64,000 nt of DNA from Fibrella forsythiae (lineage in GTDB: Bacteria > Bacteroidota > Bacteroidia > Cytophagales > Spirosomataceae): assembly GCF_017353175.1 (NCBI RefSeq), contig NZ_JAFMYW010000012.1, positions 124,001 through 188,000 of the forward strand. The letters are read 5' to 3'. A program made the translations under genes and the position numbers. The notes under the pieces were generated by a model. That model did no database searches. It worked only from the letters and a program-made list of their open reading frames with translations, and was not told the origin of the DNA. Shown here piece by piece: positions 18,101-27,210 of the stretch. The number at the start of each line of letters is the position of its first letter. Position 1 is the stretch's first letter.

Positions 18101-20911
18101 GCCAACGCCAACGCACAGTTCAGGTACGTTGGTCTGGGAACCGAGGTACGCTATGGAAATGGCGTCAATACAGGTACGTATGAACTCGACTTTTTCCGAA
18201 CCACACCTACGGCCACTACGCTTGTCAACGGGCAGTATAACTGGAGCAACAACACGCCAAACTCCTTTACACTTGCGTATAATCCGGCGTTGACGGGCGA
18301 CAACCGGACCGTTTTCACGCTCTCGTCGGGAGCAGCGCAAACGGTTAGTATTCAGATCAATCCGCAGACGCCTCCCGATGGCCTGCCTATTCCGCTTCAG
18401 TTCAATGCCATCCAACTAACGGTTCAGGCCAATAACCTGCTTTCGTCGACCGGGCAGGTCTCTGGTCTGGCCTTGAATGGGACTCCGCTTAATCAGGGTT
18501 TATCGGCAACCAGCACCCTTACATTCACCGATAGCGACAATATTATCCTGCGTTCGGCTCAGCTCAACCAGGCCTTCGTACTGACAGGGACAATCACCTT
18601 CAACTGGCTTATTACCCCGCCTTCCGACCTGGCCGTTAATCTGCGACTGGGTGTAGTAAATGACTGTGCGGCGATTCCGGTCACGACCGTCAGTAGTGCA
18701 ACGATCGCCTGCCAGGCCACATCAACTACTCTGACAGCCACCAGCAGCCAAACCGGGCTGGCCTACGCCTGGTCTGGCCCTAACAGCTTTACGGCCAACA
18801 CGCAGAGCGTTACCGTAATAGCAACAGGTACGTACACCGTGGTTAGCACGAACCCACAAACGGGTTGTTCAAGCACGACAACGGCCACGGTCACGCAGAA
18901 CCCTTCGGTTACGGCAACGGTCTCGGCCCTGCCCGCTACCACGATTTGCCAGGGAACGCCTGTCACGCTGACGGCCAATGCCAGCGGCGGAACGGGCTTT
19001 ACCTACAACTGGTCACCAGCGGGTACAGGTACGTCCCAATCCGTGATTGTGTCGCCAACGATCACGACCACTTATTCCGTGACGGTGACGAATGCAACGA
19101 ATTGTTCGGCAGTAACGTCGGCAACGATCACGGTGAATCCGGCGGTAACGGCCACGGTAGCCAGTCAGACAATCTGTAACGGCACATCGGCTACACTGAC
19201 GGCCAACGCCAGTGGCGGAACAGGATATACTTATGCTTGGTCTACCGGGGCCAGCACATCGGCCATCGCGGTGTCGCCCGGCAGTACCACGCCCTATACC
19301 GTAACGGTAACCAACAGCAACGGTTGTTCGGGAACGGCCACCGCTACTGTCACGGTGAATCCGGCGGTGACGGCAGTGATCACGGCCAGTCCGGGCAATA
19401 CCATTTGCCAGGGAACAACGGCCACGCTGACGGCATCGGGCGGAAGTGCCTATCGCTGGTCGACGGGGGCGACAACAGCTACCATTACTGTATCACCGAC
19501 GAGCACCACTGTCTACAGCGTAACAGTCACCAACGCGACCAATTGCTCGGGTGTCGCGACAGCTACTGTCACGGTGAATCCAGCCGTAACGGCTACGGTG
19601 GCCAGTCAGACAATTTGTAACGGCGCCTCGACGACGCTAACGGCTACTGCATCGGGTGGATCAGGCTTTACGTACACCTGGTCACCGGCTGGCACCGGAG
19701 CAACGCAGTCGGTTGTGGTTGCTCCATCCGTAACAACAACCTATAGTGTCACCATAACGAATGGGAACGGCTGTTCAGTGATAACTGCGGCTACCGTTAC
19801 GGTGAATCCGGCGGTAACGGCCACGGTGGCAAATCAGAGCATTTGTAACGGCACGTCTGCTACACTAACAGCTAACGCATCAGGGGGAACAGGGTTTTCG
19901 TACACCTGGTCACCAGCGGGTACAGGTACGTCGCAAAGCGTGGTGGTGTCGCCATCCATAACAACCACCTATTCAGTAACCATTACCAATAGCAATGGCT
20001 GTTCGGCCGTCGCGTTGGCCACCGTTACGGTGAATGCAGCCGTAACCGCAACAGTCAACAGTGCCACGTTGACCTGTCAGGCCACATCGGCCACGCTAAC
20101 AGCTACCAGCACCCAGACGGGCCTGACCTATCAATGGCGCGGACCGGCTGGTTTCACTGCCACCACGCAAAGTGTTACGGTCACATCGGCGGGTACGTAT
20201 ACGGTCGTGACCACTAATCTGCAAACGGGTTGTTCGGGCACCGCCGTGGCCACCGTAAGCCAGAATTTGACGGCACCCGTTACCACGGCAACCAGCGCTA
20301 CGCTGACCTGTCAGTCACCAACAGCCACCATCACGGCCAGCAGCAACCTGCCGGGAACCACTTACCAGTGGCGGGGCCCGATCAGTTTCTCCGCAACAAC
20401 CGCCACGGTGACGGTCAGCACGCCGGGTACGTATACGATTATCTCGACCAATCCGCAGACGGGCTGTTCGTCTACCATCACCACAACGGTCAGTCAGCTG
20501 GCTGGTGTGGAGGTCACCCTGTTCACGCAGAGCAATTGCCTCAACAACGGAACAGACGCAACTACCACCGACGACTATTTCACGGTAACGGTCCAGGCCA
20601 CGAACAGCACGCCGGGTGTTTCCGGGCGCTACGACGTAGTACTGGGCGCCGATGCGAATGGTCTGGGCGGCACGGTGCTTAACCCCGGCGGAACCCTCTA
20701 CGGCACCACGGTGACGGTGGGTGGTGTGGGGCAACCCAATGCCAAAGGCTTTCTCGCCAATAACTCCTCAATCTACTCGCTCTCTATACGCGACAGCAAC
20801 AATACCAGTTCGAACGCTGGCTGTCGTAGTACTCGCCTTACTGGTCAGGTGAGCCCGTGCTCTTCGTGCTTACCACCTTTATGCCAACTGGCCCGCATTC
20901 TAAAACAATAA
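15173..20911 (+). CDS. giant secreted SdrD_B / Ig-like repeat surface protein
   Basis: Very large secreted protein, 1912 aa. A signal peptide ends near GAASAQ (about residue 30). An SdrD_B-like module (ISGTVFRDFNASGTRETPGE) follows, then a large region of propeller-like character (for example LGDLEISEDGSQLYAVNLSD, about 160-610), a second SdrD_B module (EIGNRVWNDLNKDGIQDPGE, about 643), and Cys-containing linkers. The last 600 residues hold about eight tandem Ig/PKD-like modules of about 75 aa, each with a Cys near TICxGT and another near NGCS. No T9SS type A sorting domain is seen; the tail is Cys-rich (CSSCLPPLCQLARILKQ). Probably an adhesin or gliding-type surface protein. It lies 32 bases upstream of a related gene, likely one operon. 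Confidence 0.85.
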   Translation: MNIILQKYAKILRYHLPVLLLCLLAGAASAQISGTVFRDFNASGTRETPGEIGVSGVTITITGANGVINTATSSTVTASLGTYSITPTGTAPYRVQFSNLPPGYFSGPVSSGSGSAIQFVATATATNINLGINYPADYSQANPYYLVPCYVNGDPSSTTGNSGSQGVLVALPYSSTGNAPAEFAISLNNQIGTVFGIAYQRVVKHAYTAAFVKRHSGLGPGGAGAIYLTRPTNAAFTSFTSTVFTTLPMAVTVATNSARSLPGSTTALNQDPSVFGQVGKTGLGDLEISEDGSQLYAVNLSDQKLYRIPINNPTSANPTANTAGITSFSITGSSSVCRTGSTFRPFALKGYRDKMYIGGVCTNESVPTSTTINFGSGSIGGNLYTRDTTGMKAVVYEFDPATNAFTSVLAFPLTYKKGATNNDKTGVDRATYWLPWTDVVPGSTTVPSRFARADLPNATYPQPWLTGIEFDVDGAMILSIRDRTGDQFGNNNYGPANTTLYRVIAPGDILRAGKCSPTATQWTMESNATVCGVTSLSGAGNGQGFGNGEYYYSDAISQPNTTSPFHTEMSEGALALLMGSGDVSSIVIDPTDQIDAGGIRRFRNSDGSSSPATSVQVYQSTDVATYGKANGLGDIELLFDPAPIEIGNRVWNDLNKDGIQDPGETNYAAVSGLTVQLLQGATVIGTTTVSATGTYLFSSAAIPAILPNTAYQVRLVIPTSTSLLVTSTTTGANASIDSDASATGVISLTTGDYGENNHTYDIGVFVCTTPTGTTSFTNATCFNGVAQPIARIAVTGITNATQANISPGSTYTLAAGFNDPTNQTVTGAAVSFSGLSGGTTYTVRLFNGATNCFQDYVITIPAVTCCGISLTNVAAGACNTTTNQFNTTGIVRLSNVPAAGTLSVSNGTYTQTFAVTTSTTAVSFTFVAESDGISRTISTSLASCGTASTTVASPAACFVACASSCSTIAVARYTSTANANAQFRYVGLGTEVRYGNGVNTGTYELDFFRTTPTATTLVNGQYNWSNNTPNSFTLAYNPALTGDNRTVFTLSSGAAQTVSIQINPQTPPDGLPIPLQFNAIQLTVQANNLLSSTGQVSGLALNGTPLNQGLSATSTLTFTDSDNIILRSAQLNQAFVLTGTITFNWLITPPSDLAVNLRLGVVNDCAAIPVTTVSSATIACQATSTTLTATSSQTGLAYAWSGPNSFTANTQSVTVIATGTYTVVSTNPQTGCSSTTTATVTQNPSVTATVSALPATTICQGTPVTLTANASGGTGFTYNWSPAGTGTSQSVIVSPTITTTYSVTVTNATNCSAVTSATITVNPAVTATVASQTICNGTSATLTANASGGTGYTYAWSTGASTSAIAVSPGSTTPYTVTVTNSNGCSGTATATVTVNPAVTAVITASPGNTICQGTTATLTASGGSAYRWSTGATTATITVSPTSTTVYSVTVTNATNCSGVATATVTVNPAVTATVASQTICNGASTTLTATASGGSGFTYTWSPAGTGATQSVVVAPSVTTTYSVTITNGNGCSVITAATVTVNPAVTATVANQSICNGTSATLTANASGGTGFSYTWSPAGTGTSQSVVVSPSITTTYSVTITNSNGCSAVALATVTVNAAVTATVNSATLTCQATSATLTATSTQTGLTYQWRGPAGFTATTQSVTVTSAGTYTVVTTNLQTGCSGTAVATVSQNLTAPVTTATSATLTCQSPTATITASSNLPGTTYQWRGPISFSATTATVTVSTPGTYTIISTNPQTGCSSTITTTVSQLAGVEVTLFTQSNCLNNGTDATTTDDYFTVTVQATNSTPGVSGRYDVVLGADANGLGGTVLNPGGTLYGTTVTVGGVGQPNAKGFLANNSSIYSLSIRDSNNTSSNAGCRSTRLTGQVSPCSSCLPPLCQLARILKQ
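18690..20510 (+). repeat. tandem Ig-like module repeats in the first giant protein
   Basis: About eight modules of roughly 225 bases each begin near 18690, 18910, 19150, 19375, 19590, 19820, 20050 and 20285. Diagnostic strings are TICNGTSATLTANASGG, SVTVTNSNGCS and TATVTVNPAV. Modules fall into at least two subtypes (one with WSPAGTG, one with YQWRGP or WSGP). Confidence 0.8.
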
Positions 20912-20943
20912 TTAATCTTCTTATTACCAACCGATTACCGCAT

Positions 20944-23900
20944 ATGAAAACCACTACTTATCCGATCCGCTGGCCGTTCTGCCTGCTGATGCTGCTGGGG
21001 CTTCTGAGTAGTTACTCAGGTGCTTTTGCTGCCCCTCCCCGCCATCCGGCCCATCTGGCCGGGCCTACCCCACCGGGGAACTACGTCTTCCGCGACGATA
21101 ACCAGAACAATATTTTCGATGCGGCGGAGCCCGGTATTCCCAACGTACAGGTGAATCTGTATACCAGCGACGGTGTTCTGCGCGAAACAACGCTGACGAC
21201 CTCAACTGGTCAGTTCTCGTTTACCAGCACCATTCAGCCAAATACCAGCTACGACATTCGAATTACCGGGGCCAATGCTCCCGTTAATCGCAGGCTCGTG
21301 CTGGCCAATCAGGGCAGCGATGATTTTGCCGACAGTGACGCCAGCCTGATTGGCAACACAGCGGTCATTGTAGCGCAGAGTAGCCCTACAGGTACGTTGG
21401 CCAACAATTTTGGTTTCGGATACGCCGCCGGTGACCCTGATCTGGTGCTCACCAACACCAGTGATAGTTATAGCGTAGCTAAGGGAGCAACGGCCACCTG
21501 CAGCATTACGGTGATTAACGCAGGAGCCAGTACGGCTACGGGTGTCGTCATCCGCGATACACTCGATGCAGGTGCTGAATACGTGTCTTCATCGCCTGCC
21601 GGCACAACGGCCCTGCTTGGTTCAGGTCAGGTTCAGGTCACCTGGACCGTAGGTACGCTGGCAGCAGGGGCTTCGGTTGTTTATTCTGTAACGACCCGCG
21701 CCATTGCGGACGGTGTAATCTCGAATGTGGCGGCCGTTACCGCTGCGTCGGCTGATGGCACACCGCGCAACAATATTGCCCGGACCTGCTTTACGGTACC
21801 GGTCAAACTGTGTGCGGGTGATACCTACGTGACCAGCCTTTCGGCAAACCTGACCAATGTAGAGTGGTTCCGGGATGGCACTTCGGTTGGCACCGGCAAC
21901 AGCCTGACCATTGCCACCGCAGGTACGTATAGCTACACCTCAACCACGGTAGGCAGTAATTGCCAGGCCAGTAGCTGCTGCCCGATCATTATCTATAACG
22001 GCGCACTACCAAACCTGAACGTTACGCTGGCGAGCACGTCTATCTGCGCGGGCCAATCAACTCAGTTAACAGCTACCGGTTGCGCAGGAACGCTGGCCTG
22101 GAATACGAACGAAACCACAACAAGCATCACCGTTTCGCCGCTGGTGACAACGACCTACTCGGTAACCTGTTCGCCAACAGCCGATAACGCCTGTCCGGCT
22201 TCAGCTACAGCCACGGTAACAGTAAACCCGTCGGTAACGGCCACACTGAGCAGCGCTACCATCTGTGACGGCACAACCGCCACGCTGACAGCTACGGGAG
22301 GCGCCTCTTATCGGTTCAGCGACGGCACCGTAAACAATACTGGCATACTGGCCATTTCACCTGTGATAACAACGACGTATTCGGTAACAGTAACCAATAC
22401 GTTTGGCTGTACGGGTGTTGCTACGGGCACAATCACGGTGAACCCGGCCGTAACGGCAACGGTAGCCAACAGCACGATTTGCTACGGTACATCGGCGGTG
22501 CTATCAGTAACGGCAGCGGGCGGCACGGGCTTCACCTACGCCTGGTCGCCAGCCGGTACGGGCACCACCCCGACCGTGACGGTTTCACCGCTGGTGACCA
22601 CGACTTACTCAGTAACGGTAACCAACAGCTTTGGTTGTTCGGCCGTAACGGCGGCCACGGTAACGGTGAATCCAGCCGTAACGGCCACCGTAGCCAGCCA
22701 GACGATCTGTAACGAAACCACGGCAACGCTTAGCGTTACAGCCTCGGGCGGCACGGGCTTCACCTACGCCTGGTCGCCGGCCGGTACGGGCACCACCCAG
22801 ACCGTGACCGTGTCACCATCGATTACGACGAATTACTCGGTAACGGTGACCAACAGCACGGGTTGTTCAGTGGTTGCTACAGCCACGGTAACGGTAAACC
22901 CGGCCGTAACGGCAACGCTTGGCAGCACAACGATCTGTAACACGACAACCGCAACACTGGTAGCAACGGGGGGCACCTCGTATACCTTCAGCGACGGTAC
23001 GGTCAACACGAATGGCTTACTGGTTGTGTCGCCAGCCGTAACAACGGCTTATAGCGTAACGGTTGCCAACAGCAGCGGCTGTACCGGCATTGCTTCAGCC
23101 ACCGTGACGGTGAACCCGGCCGTAACGGCAACGGTAGCCAACAGCACGATTTGCTACGGTACATCGGCGGTGCTATCAGTAACGGCAGCGGGCGGCACGG
23201 GCTTCACCTACGCCTGGTCGCCAGCCGGTACAGGCACCACCCCGACCGTGACGGTTTCACCGCTGGTGACCACGACTTACTCAGTAACGGTAACCAACAG
23301 CTTTGGTTGTTCGGCCGTAACGGCGGCCACGGTAACGGTGAATCCAGCCGTAACAGCTACCGTAGCGGATCAGATTATCTGCGACGGCACCTCGGCGGTC
23401 TTGTCAGTAACGGCCTCGGGCGGCACGGGCTTCACCTACGCCTGGTCACCAGCCGGTACGGGCACCACCCCGACCGTGACGGTGTCGCCAACGGTAACCA
23501 CTGTTTACACGGTTACAGTAACGAATAGCAATCTGTGCTCAACAACAGCCACGGCAACGGTGACGGTGAACCCATCGGTAACGGCTACGCTCAGCAGCGC
23601 AACGATCTGCGACGGAACCGTTGCGACGTTAACAGCCAGAGGTGGTACAGTGTACGCTTTCAGCGACGGCACGGTCAATGGCACGGGTATCTTCACGGCA
23701 TCGCCGTCAACGACTACGCCTTACAGCGTAACGGTGACCAACGTATTCGGCTGCTCTGCAATAGCGACGGGTATCGTGACGGTGAATCCAGCAGTGACCG
23801 CCACCGTAGCCAGCCAGACAATCTGCTTCGGCACTTCAACCACGCTAACGGCCACCGCAGCGGGCGGCACCGGCTTTACCTACGCCTGGTCGCCAGTTGG

Positions 23901-24816
23901 CACGGGCGCTACCCAGTCGGTAATTGTATCGCCAGTCATCACTACGCTCTATTCGGTAACGGTAACCAACAGCAACGGTTGTTCGGCCGTCACTACAGCT
24001 ACGGTAACGGTGAACCCAGCTACGTCAGCAACCATCGGCGTTGTACCAAGCCAGACAATCTGCCAGGGCACAACCGTTCAGCTGACGGCCTCCGGAACCG
24101 GCGGTTCTACCTACAGCTATCTGTGGTCGACGGGTGCTGTTACGCAGGCGATCTCCGTTACGCCAGCTGTCACTACGGTTTACTCGGTAACGGTGAGCAA
24201 TACGGAGACAAGCTGCGCAGGTATCGCCTCAACAACGATCACGGTGAACCCAACGCCAGTGCTGACGGTCAACAGCCCAACGATCTGCCAGGAGTCAACG
24301 GCGATCCTGAGCCTGACCGGTTGCGCGGGCAACGTTACCTGGTCAACAGGTACTACGGGAGCCACGCTGGAAGTGACACCGCTGCAAACGACGACCTACT
24401 CAGCTACCTGTGTGCTCACGACGGGCTGCTCAGCTACGATTACCACAACGGTAACCGTTACGCCAGCGCCAACCGTACAGGCACAGAACGTGGTAGCAAC
24501 GCGGGCAACGTGTAACGGAGCAACGGCAAATAACGACGCCAGCATTGCCCTGACCGGCCTGCAGAACACGGTGCGGGTAAGCATCTCAGCGGCCGACGGC
24601 ACAACCCTGCCTGACTTCGCCAGTGCGTCGCCGGTAACGGGTGGAGCCTTCACGTTCACGAACCTGCCAAACCCAGCCCAACGGGTAACGTACCTGATCC
24701 GCCTCTACGGTGTTGCTGGCGGTTGCACCAGCACAGTAACCGTAACGCTCGACCCAGCGGCCTGCACCTGCCCCGCACCGGGTTGCGTACCGATCATGGT
24801 TCGGAAGATCAGGTAA
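20944..24816 (+). CDS. giant secreted SdrD_B / DUF11 / Ig-like repeat surface protein
   Basis: Secreted repeat protein, 1290 aa, related to the preceding one. The start at 20944 gives a good signal peptide (KTTTYPIRWPFCLLMLLGLL, cleavage near AFAAP). An in-frame extension to 20857 overlaps the previous gene and is less likely. Domains: SdrD_B (NYVFRDDNQNNIFDAAEPG, about 48-150), a DUF11-type repeat domain (LTNTSDSYSVAKGATATCSI, about 170-290), then about eleven Ig/PKD-like modules of 65-77 aa. The last 90 residues are a different domain (ATRATCNGATANNDASIAL), ending in CTCPAPGCVPIMVRKIR. No T9SS type A domain is seen. A strong intrinsic terminator follows, closing the likely two-gene operon. 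Confidence 0.85.
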   Translation: MKTTTYPIRWPFCLLMLLGLLSSYSGAFAAPPRHPAHLAGPTPPGNYVFRDDNQNNIFDAAEPGIPNVQVNLYTSDGVLRETTLTTSTGQFSFTSTIQPNTSYDIRITGANAPVNRRLVLANQGSDDFADSDASLIGNTAVIVAQSSPTGTLANNFGFGYAAGDPDLVLTNTSDSYSVAKGATATCSITVINAGASTATGVVIRDTLDAGAEYVSSSPAGTTALLGSGQVQVTWTVGTLAAGASVVYSVTTRAIADGVISNVAAVTAASADGTPRNNIARTCFTVPVKLCAGDTYVTSLSANLTNVEWFRDGTSVGTGNSLTIATAGTYSYTSTTVGSNCQASSCCPIIIYNGALPNLNVTLASTSICAGQSTQLTATGCAGTLAWNTNETTTSITVSPLVTTTYSVTCSPTADNACPASATATVTVNPSVTATLSSATICDGTTATLTATGGASYRFSDGTVNNTGILAISPVITTTYSVTVTNTFGCTGVATGTITVNPAVTATVANSTICYGTSAVLSVTAAGGTGFTYAWSPAGTGTTPTVTVSPLVTTTYSVTVTNSFGCSAVTAATVTVNPAVTATVASQTICNETTATLSVTASGGTGFTYAWSPAGTGTTQTVTVSPSITTNYSVTVTNSTGCSVVATATVTVNPAVTATLGSTTICNTTTATLVATGGTSYTFSDGTVNTNGLLVVSPAVTTAYSVTVANSSGCTGIASATVTVNPAVTATVANSTICYGTSAVLSVTAAGGTGFTYAWSPAGTGTTPTVTVSPLVTTTYSVTVTNSFGCSAVTAATVTVNPAVTATVADQIICDGTSAVLSVTASGGTGFTYAWSPAGTGTTPTVTVSPTVTTVYTVTVTNSNLCSTTATATVTVNPSVTATLSSATICDGTVATLTARGGTVYAFSDGTVNGTGIFTASPSTTTPYSVTVTNVFGCSAIATGIVTVNPAVTATVASQTICFGTSTTLTATAAGGTGFTYAWSPVGTGATQSVIVSPVITTLYSVTVTNSNGCSAVTTATVTVNPATSATIGVVPSQTICQGTTVQLTASGTGGSTYSYLWSTGAVTQAISVTPAVTTVYSVTVSNTETSCAGIASTTITVNPTPVLTVNSPTICQESTAILSLTGCAGNVTWSTGTTGATLEVTPLQTTTYSATCVLTTGCSATITTTVTVTPAPTVQAQNVVATRATCNGATANNDASIALTGLQNTVRVSISAADGTTLPDFASASPVTGGAFTFTNLPNPAQRVTYLIRLYGVAGGCTSTVTVTLDPAACTCPAPGCVPIMVRKIR
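22240..24440 (+). repeat. tandem Ig-like modules with a near-identical 248-bp duplication
   Basis: Modules begin near 22015, 22240, 22455, 22685, 22910, 23130, 23360, 23580, 23800, 24030 and 24265. Segment 22435-22682 recurs at 23107-23354 (offset 672 bases, exactly 224 codons) with a single difference that I could find (22560 versus 23232). This points to recent duplication or gene conversion of a three-module block. Confidence 0.85.
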
Positions 24817-24846
24817 TTGGGCCGACTGATTTTCAGTAGCTTGCCA

Positions 24847-24879
24847 AAAGCCGCCTGCCGCACAGCAGGCGGCTTTTTT
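24847..24879 (+). terminator. intrinsic terminator after the giant-protein operon
   Basis: AAAGCCGCCTGC (24847-24858) pairs with GCAGGCGGCTTT (24865-24876) around loop CGCACA, with T residues running to 24879. It starts 30 bases after the stop of the second giant protein gene. Confidence 0.88.
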
Positions 24880-24960
24880 GTGGGTGTATATCCCCTGATA
24901 CCCATCAACTTTTACCCGGAATTGTTTGTTAGCCATACAGACACATTGGGGCTAAAAGCG

Positions 24961-24968
24961 TACCTTTG
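24961..24968 (+). promoter_or_regulatory. putative Bacteroidota -7 element of sufC
   Basis: TACCTTTG fits the consensus TAnnTTTG and lies 33 bases before the sufC ATG. It directly follows a variant of the iterated window motif (GCGTACCTTTG). No -33 element with standard spacing is obvious. It suggests that transcription of this suf block starts at sufC. Confidence 0.45.
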
Positions 24969-25001
24969 CCCCTTCATTTTAGCTGACACATATAAGATAA
25001 T

Positions 25002-25757
25002 ATGCTATCCATCAGTAACTTACAGGCCTCCATTGGCGATAAGCAGATCCTGAAAGGCATTAACCTGGAAATTAAGCCGGGTGAAGTGCACGCCATCATG
25101 GGACCAAACGGTTCGGGTAAAAGTACATTGGCGTCCGTTTTGGCCGGGCGCGAAGATTACGAGGTCACCGGTGGTCACGTTGATTTCGACGGCAAAGATT
25201 TGTTAGACATGTCGGCAGAAGTGCGGGCGGCAGAAGGCATATTTCTGGCGTTTCAATACCCCATCGAAATTCCGGGAGTAAGCACTACGAACTTCCTCAA
25301 AACAGCCCTCAATGAAATCCGTAAGTACCGCGGCCTGGACCCACTCGATGCCGTTCAGTTTCTCAAGCTGATGAAAGAGCGTATGAAGTTCGTCAACATC
25401 GACCAGTCGCTGTTGAGCCGGTCGTTGAACGAAGGGTTCTCAGGTGGCGAAAAAAAGCGGAATGAAATTTTCCAGATGGCCATGCTCGAACCAAAGCTGG
25501 CTATCCTCGACGAAACCGATTCCGGCCTTGACATCGACGCCCTCCGCATCGTAGCCGAAGGCGTAAATAAACTCCGCTCTCCGGAACGGTCGGCCATTGT
25601 GGTAACCCACTACCAGCGCCTACTCGACTATATCGTGCCCGATTACGTGCATGTGCTCTACAAAGGCCGGATCGTGAAATCTGGCACTAAAGAACTGGCC
25701 TACGAACTCGAAGAAAAAGGCTACGACTGGATCAAAGCCGAAGTCGAAAGCGTCTAA
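25002..25757 (+). CDS. sufC: Fe-S cluster assembly ATPase SufC
   Basis: Cytoplasmic ABC-type ATPase of the SUF Fe-S assembly scaffold, 251 aa, normally forming SufBC2D. Walker A is GPNGSGKST (residues 34-42); the ABC signature region is SLNEGFSGGEKKRNEIFQ; Walker B is LAILDETDSGLDID, followed by the switch His in VVTHYQRLLDYI. Length is typical. Unusually for this group, sufB is not immediately upstream: the giant-protein operon and its terminator are there instead, so SufB must be encoded elsewhere. sufD follows after 111 bases containing a heptamer-repeat element. Confidence 0.95.
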   Translation: MLSISNLQASIGDKQILKGINLEIKPGEVHAIMGPNGSGKSTLASVLAGREDYEVTGGHVDFDGKDLLDMSAEVRAAEGIFLAFQYPIEIPGVSTTNFLKTALNEIRKYRGLDPLDAVQFLKLMKERMKFVNIDQSLLSRSLNEGFSGGEKKRNEIFQMAMLEPKLAILDETDSGLDIDALRIVAEGVNKLRSPERSAIVVTHYQRLLDYIVPDYVHVLYKGRIVKSGTKELAYELEEKGYDWIKAEVESV

Positions 25758-25867
25758 AAGAGTTTACTGTTTACTGTCTTCGGTTTACTGTTGCTTCACT
25801 GCGTTAAGTTAACGTACCTGAGCAGCGCAACTGAAAACGGTAAACTGCAAACTGTAAACTGTTTTGC
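25756..25867. repeat. heptamer-phased inverted repeat between sufC and sufD
   Basis: The left arm (25756-25798) is built of 7-base units of the TTTACTG type. The right arm (about 25826-25867) contains the reverse-complement type (GTAAACTGCAAACTGTAAAC). The arms pair imperfectly over about 40 bases, and the centre contains one copy of the iterated motif (25811-25820). Its position suggests an mRNA structure or a small repeat element inside the suf operon. Confidence 0.55.
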
Positions 25868-25868
25868 A

Positions 25869-27191
25869 ATGACTCCAAACCAAGAATATACGTCTTTCAA
25901 AGACCAGCTCATTGCGGCATTCCGCGAGGGTGAGGAACGCATGAACGGCGAAAGTAAATCAGCCTTTCATCAGGTACGTCGGTCGGCTCTGCAATCGTTC
26001 GAAACGCTGGGTTTCCCCACCATCAGGCACGAAGAGTGGAAATACTCGAATGTGAAAACGATGATCGGCGAGCAGTATTCGTTCGACGAAGGCACCGCCC
26101 TTACCGTCGAAGATATGGCTCCGCTGCAAATTCCGAATTTAGAGGGTAACATTCTCTTTTTCGTGAACGGCCACTACCGCGCTGATCTCTCGCAGATTGT
26201 TAGTCCGGCTACACACCTGCAAATCAAGAGCTTTGCTGAGGCCCAGCAAACCGACGCCGAGACAATTGGCCTGCACTTTAGTCGGTACGCCGATTTTCAG
26301 GATAGTGCGTTTACGGCGCTGAATACGGCTTTTGCGCAGGATGGTGTGTTTATCCGCATCCCCGACAACAAAGTGGTGGAAGAACCCGTCATTCTGCGAT
26401 TCATCACCGATGCTCGGCATAAAAACGTAGCCGTTCAGCCGCGTAACCTGATTGTGGTTGGCCGGAATGCCGAAGTGAAAGTGGCCGAATCGTACCGGAC
26501 ACTCGGCGACGGCGCGGGTTTCACCAACGTAGTAACGGAAGTGGTTGTTGCCGCCGACGCCCGCGTTGAGCATTACCGCATTCAGAATGATTCGGAACGT
26601 GCCTACCACATCGGACGTACCCAGGTCAGCCAGGCCGATAACAGCCATTATTACAACGCCACGATCACGCTCAACGGCGGTTTCGTGCGGAATGACCTGA
26701 ACATCGTGTTGAACGGTCAGCACTGCGAATCGTTCATGTACGGCCTGTATATGCCAAACGGCAGGCAGCACGTTGATAACCATACCCTGGTTGATCACGC
26801 CATGCCGAACTGCTACAGCAACGAGTTGTACAAAGGCATTCTGGACGATAAAGGCACCGGCGTTTTCAACGGCAAGATCTACGTTCGCCCCGACGCGCAA
26901 AAGACCAATGCTTACCAGTCGTGCAAAAACGTGGTGCTGTCGCCCGATGCCAGCATGAATACCAAACCGCAGCTGGAAATTTACGCCGACGACGTAAAAT
27001 GCTCGCACGGTACCACCACCGGCAAGATGAATGAAGACGCCCTCTTCTATCTGCAATCACGGGGTATTCCGAAAGATGCCGCCCGGACGCTGTTGCTCTA
27101 CGCCTTCGCTGAAGAAGTGGTCAGCAATATCAAGATACAGCCCATACGCGAGTATCTTGAAGGTATCATTCGCGAGAAACTGGCGCTGTAA
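25869..27191 (+). CDS. sufD: Fe-S cluster assembly protein SufD
   Basis: SUF scaffold subunit, 440 aa, partner of SufB and SufC. The start at 25869 (MTPNQEYTSFKDQL) is preferred over an upstream in-frame ATG at 25791, because the extra 26 residues are translated repeat sequence. The N-terminal helical part has the family segment GFPTIRHEEWKYSNVK (about 46-61). The C-terminal beta-helix carries NGQHCESFMYGLYMPNGRQH, DNHTLVDHAMPNC and the conserved end KCSHGTTTGKMNEDALFYLQ with SRGI and the final EEVVSNI. A bidirectional terminator follows, so sufS is not on this transcript. Confidence 0.94.
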   Translation: MTPNQEYTSFKDQLIAAFREGEERMNGESKSAFHQVRRSALQSFETLGFPTIRHEEWKYSNVKTMIGEQYSFDEGTALTVEDMAPLQIPNLEGNILFFVNGHYRADLSQIVSPATHLQIKSFAEAQQTDAETIGLHFSRYADFQDSAFTALNTAFAQDGVFIRIPDNKVVEEPVILRFITDARHKNVAVQPRNLIVVGRNAEVKVAESYRTLGDGAGFTNVVTEVVVAADARVEHYRIQNDSERAYHIGRTQVSQADNSHYYNATITLNGGFVRNDLNIVLNGQHCESFMYGLYMPNGRQHVDNHTLVDHAMPNCYSNELYKGILDDKGTGVFNGKIYVRPDAQKTNAYQSCKNVVLSPDASMNTKPQLEIYADDVKCSHGTTTGKMNEDALFYLQSRGIPKDAARTLLLYAFAEEVVSNIKIQPIREYLEGIIREKLAL

Positions 27192-27210
27192 TCTTAGTCT
27201 CTTTCTCACT

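Noticed and set aside
18865-24515. Long alternative-frame ORFs (Gly/Asn/His/Arg-rich) in the giant genes
   Set aside because: They are frame shadows produced by the repetitive Thr/Val/Ser-rich coding sequence.
24946-24948. TTG as the -33 box of the sufC promoter
   Set aside because: The 12-base distance to TACCTTTG is too short for the Bacteroidota promoter spacing of about 17-23.
26139-27056. Minus-strand 305-aa ORF opposite sufD
   Set aside because: Shadow of sufD, whose conserved motifs are unambiguous.
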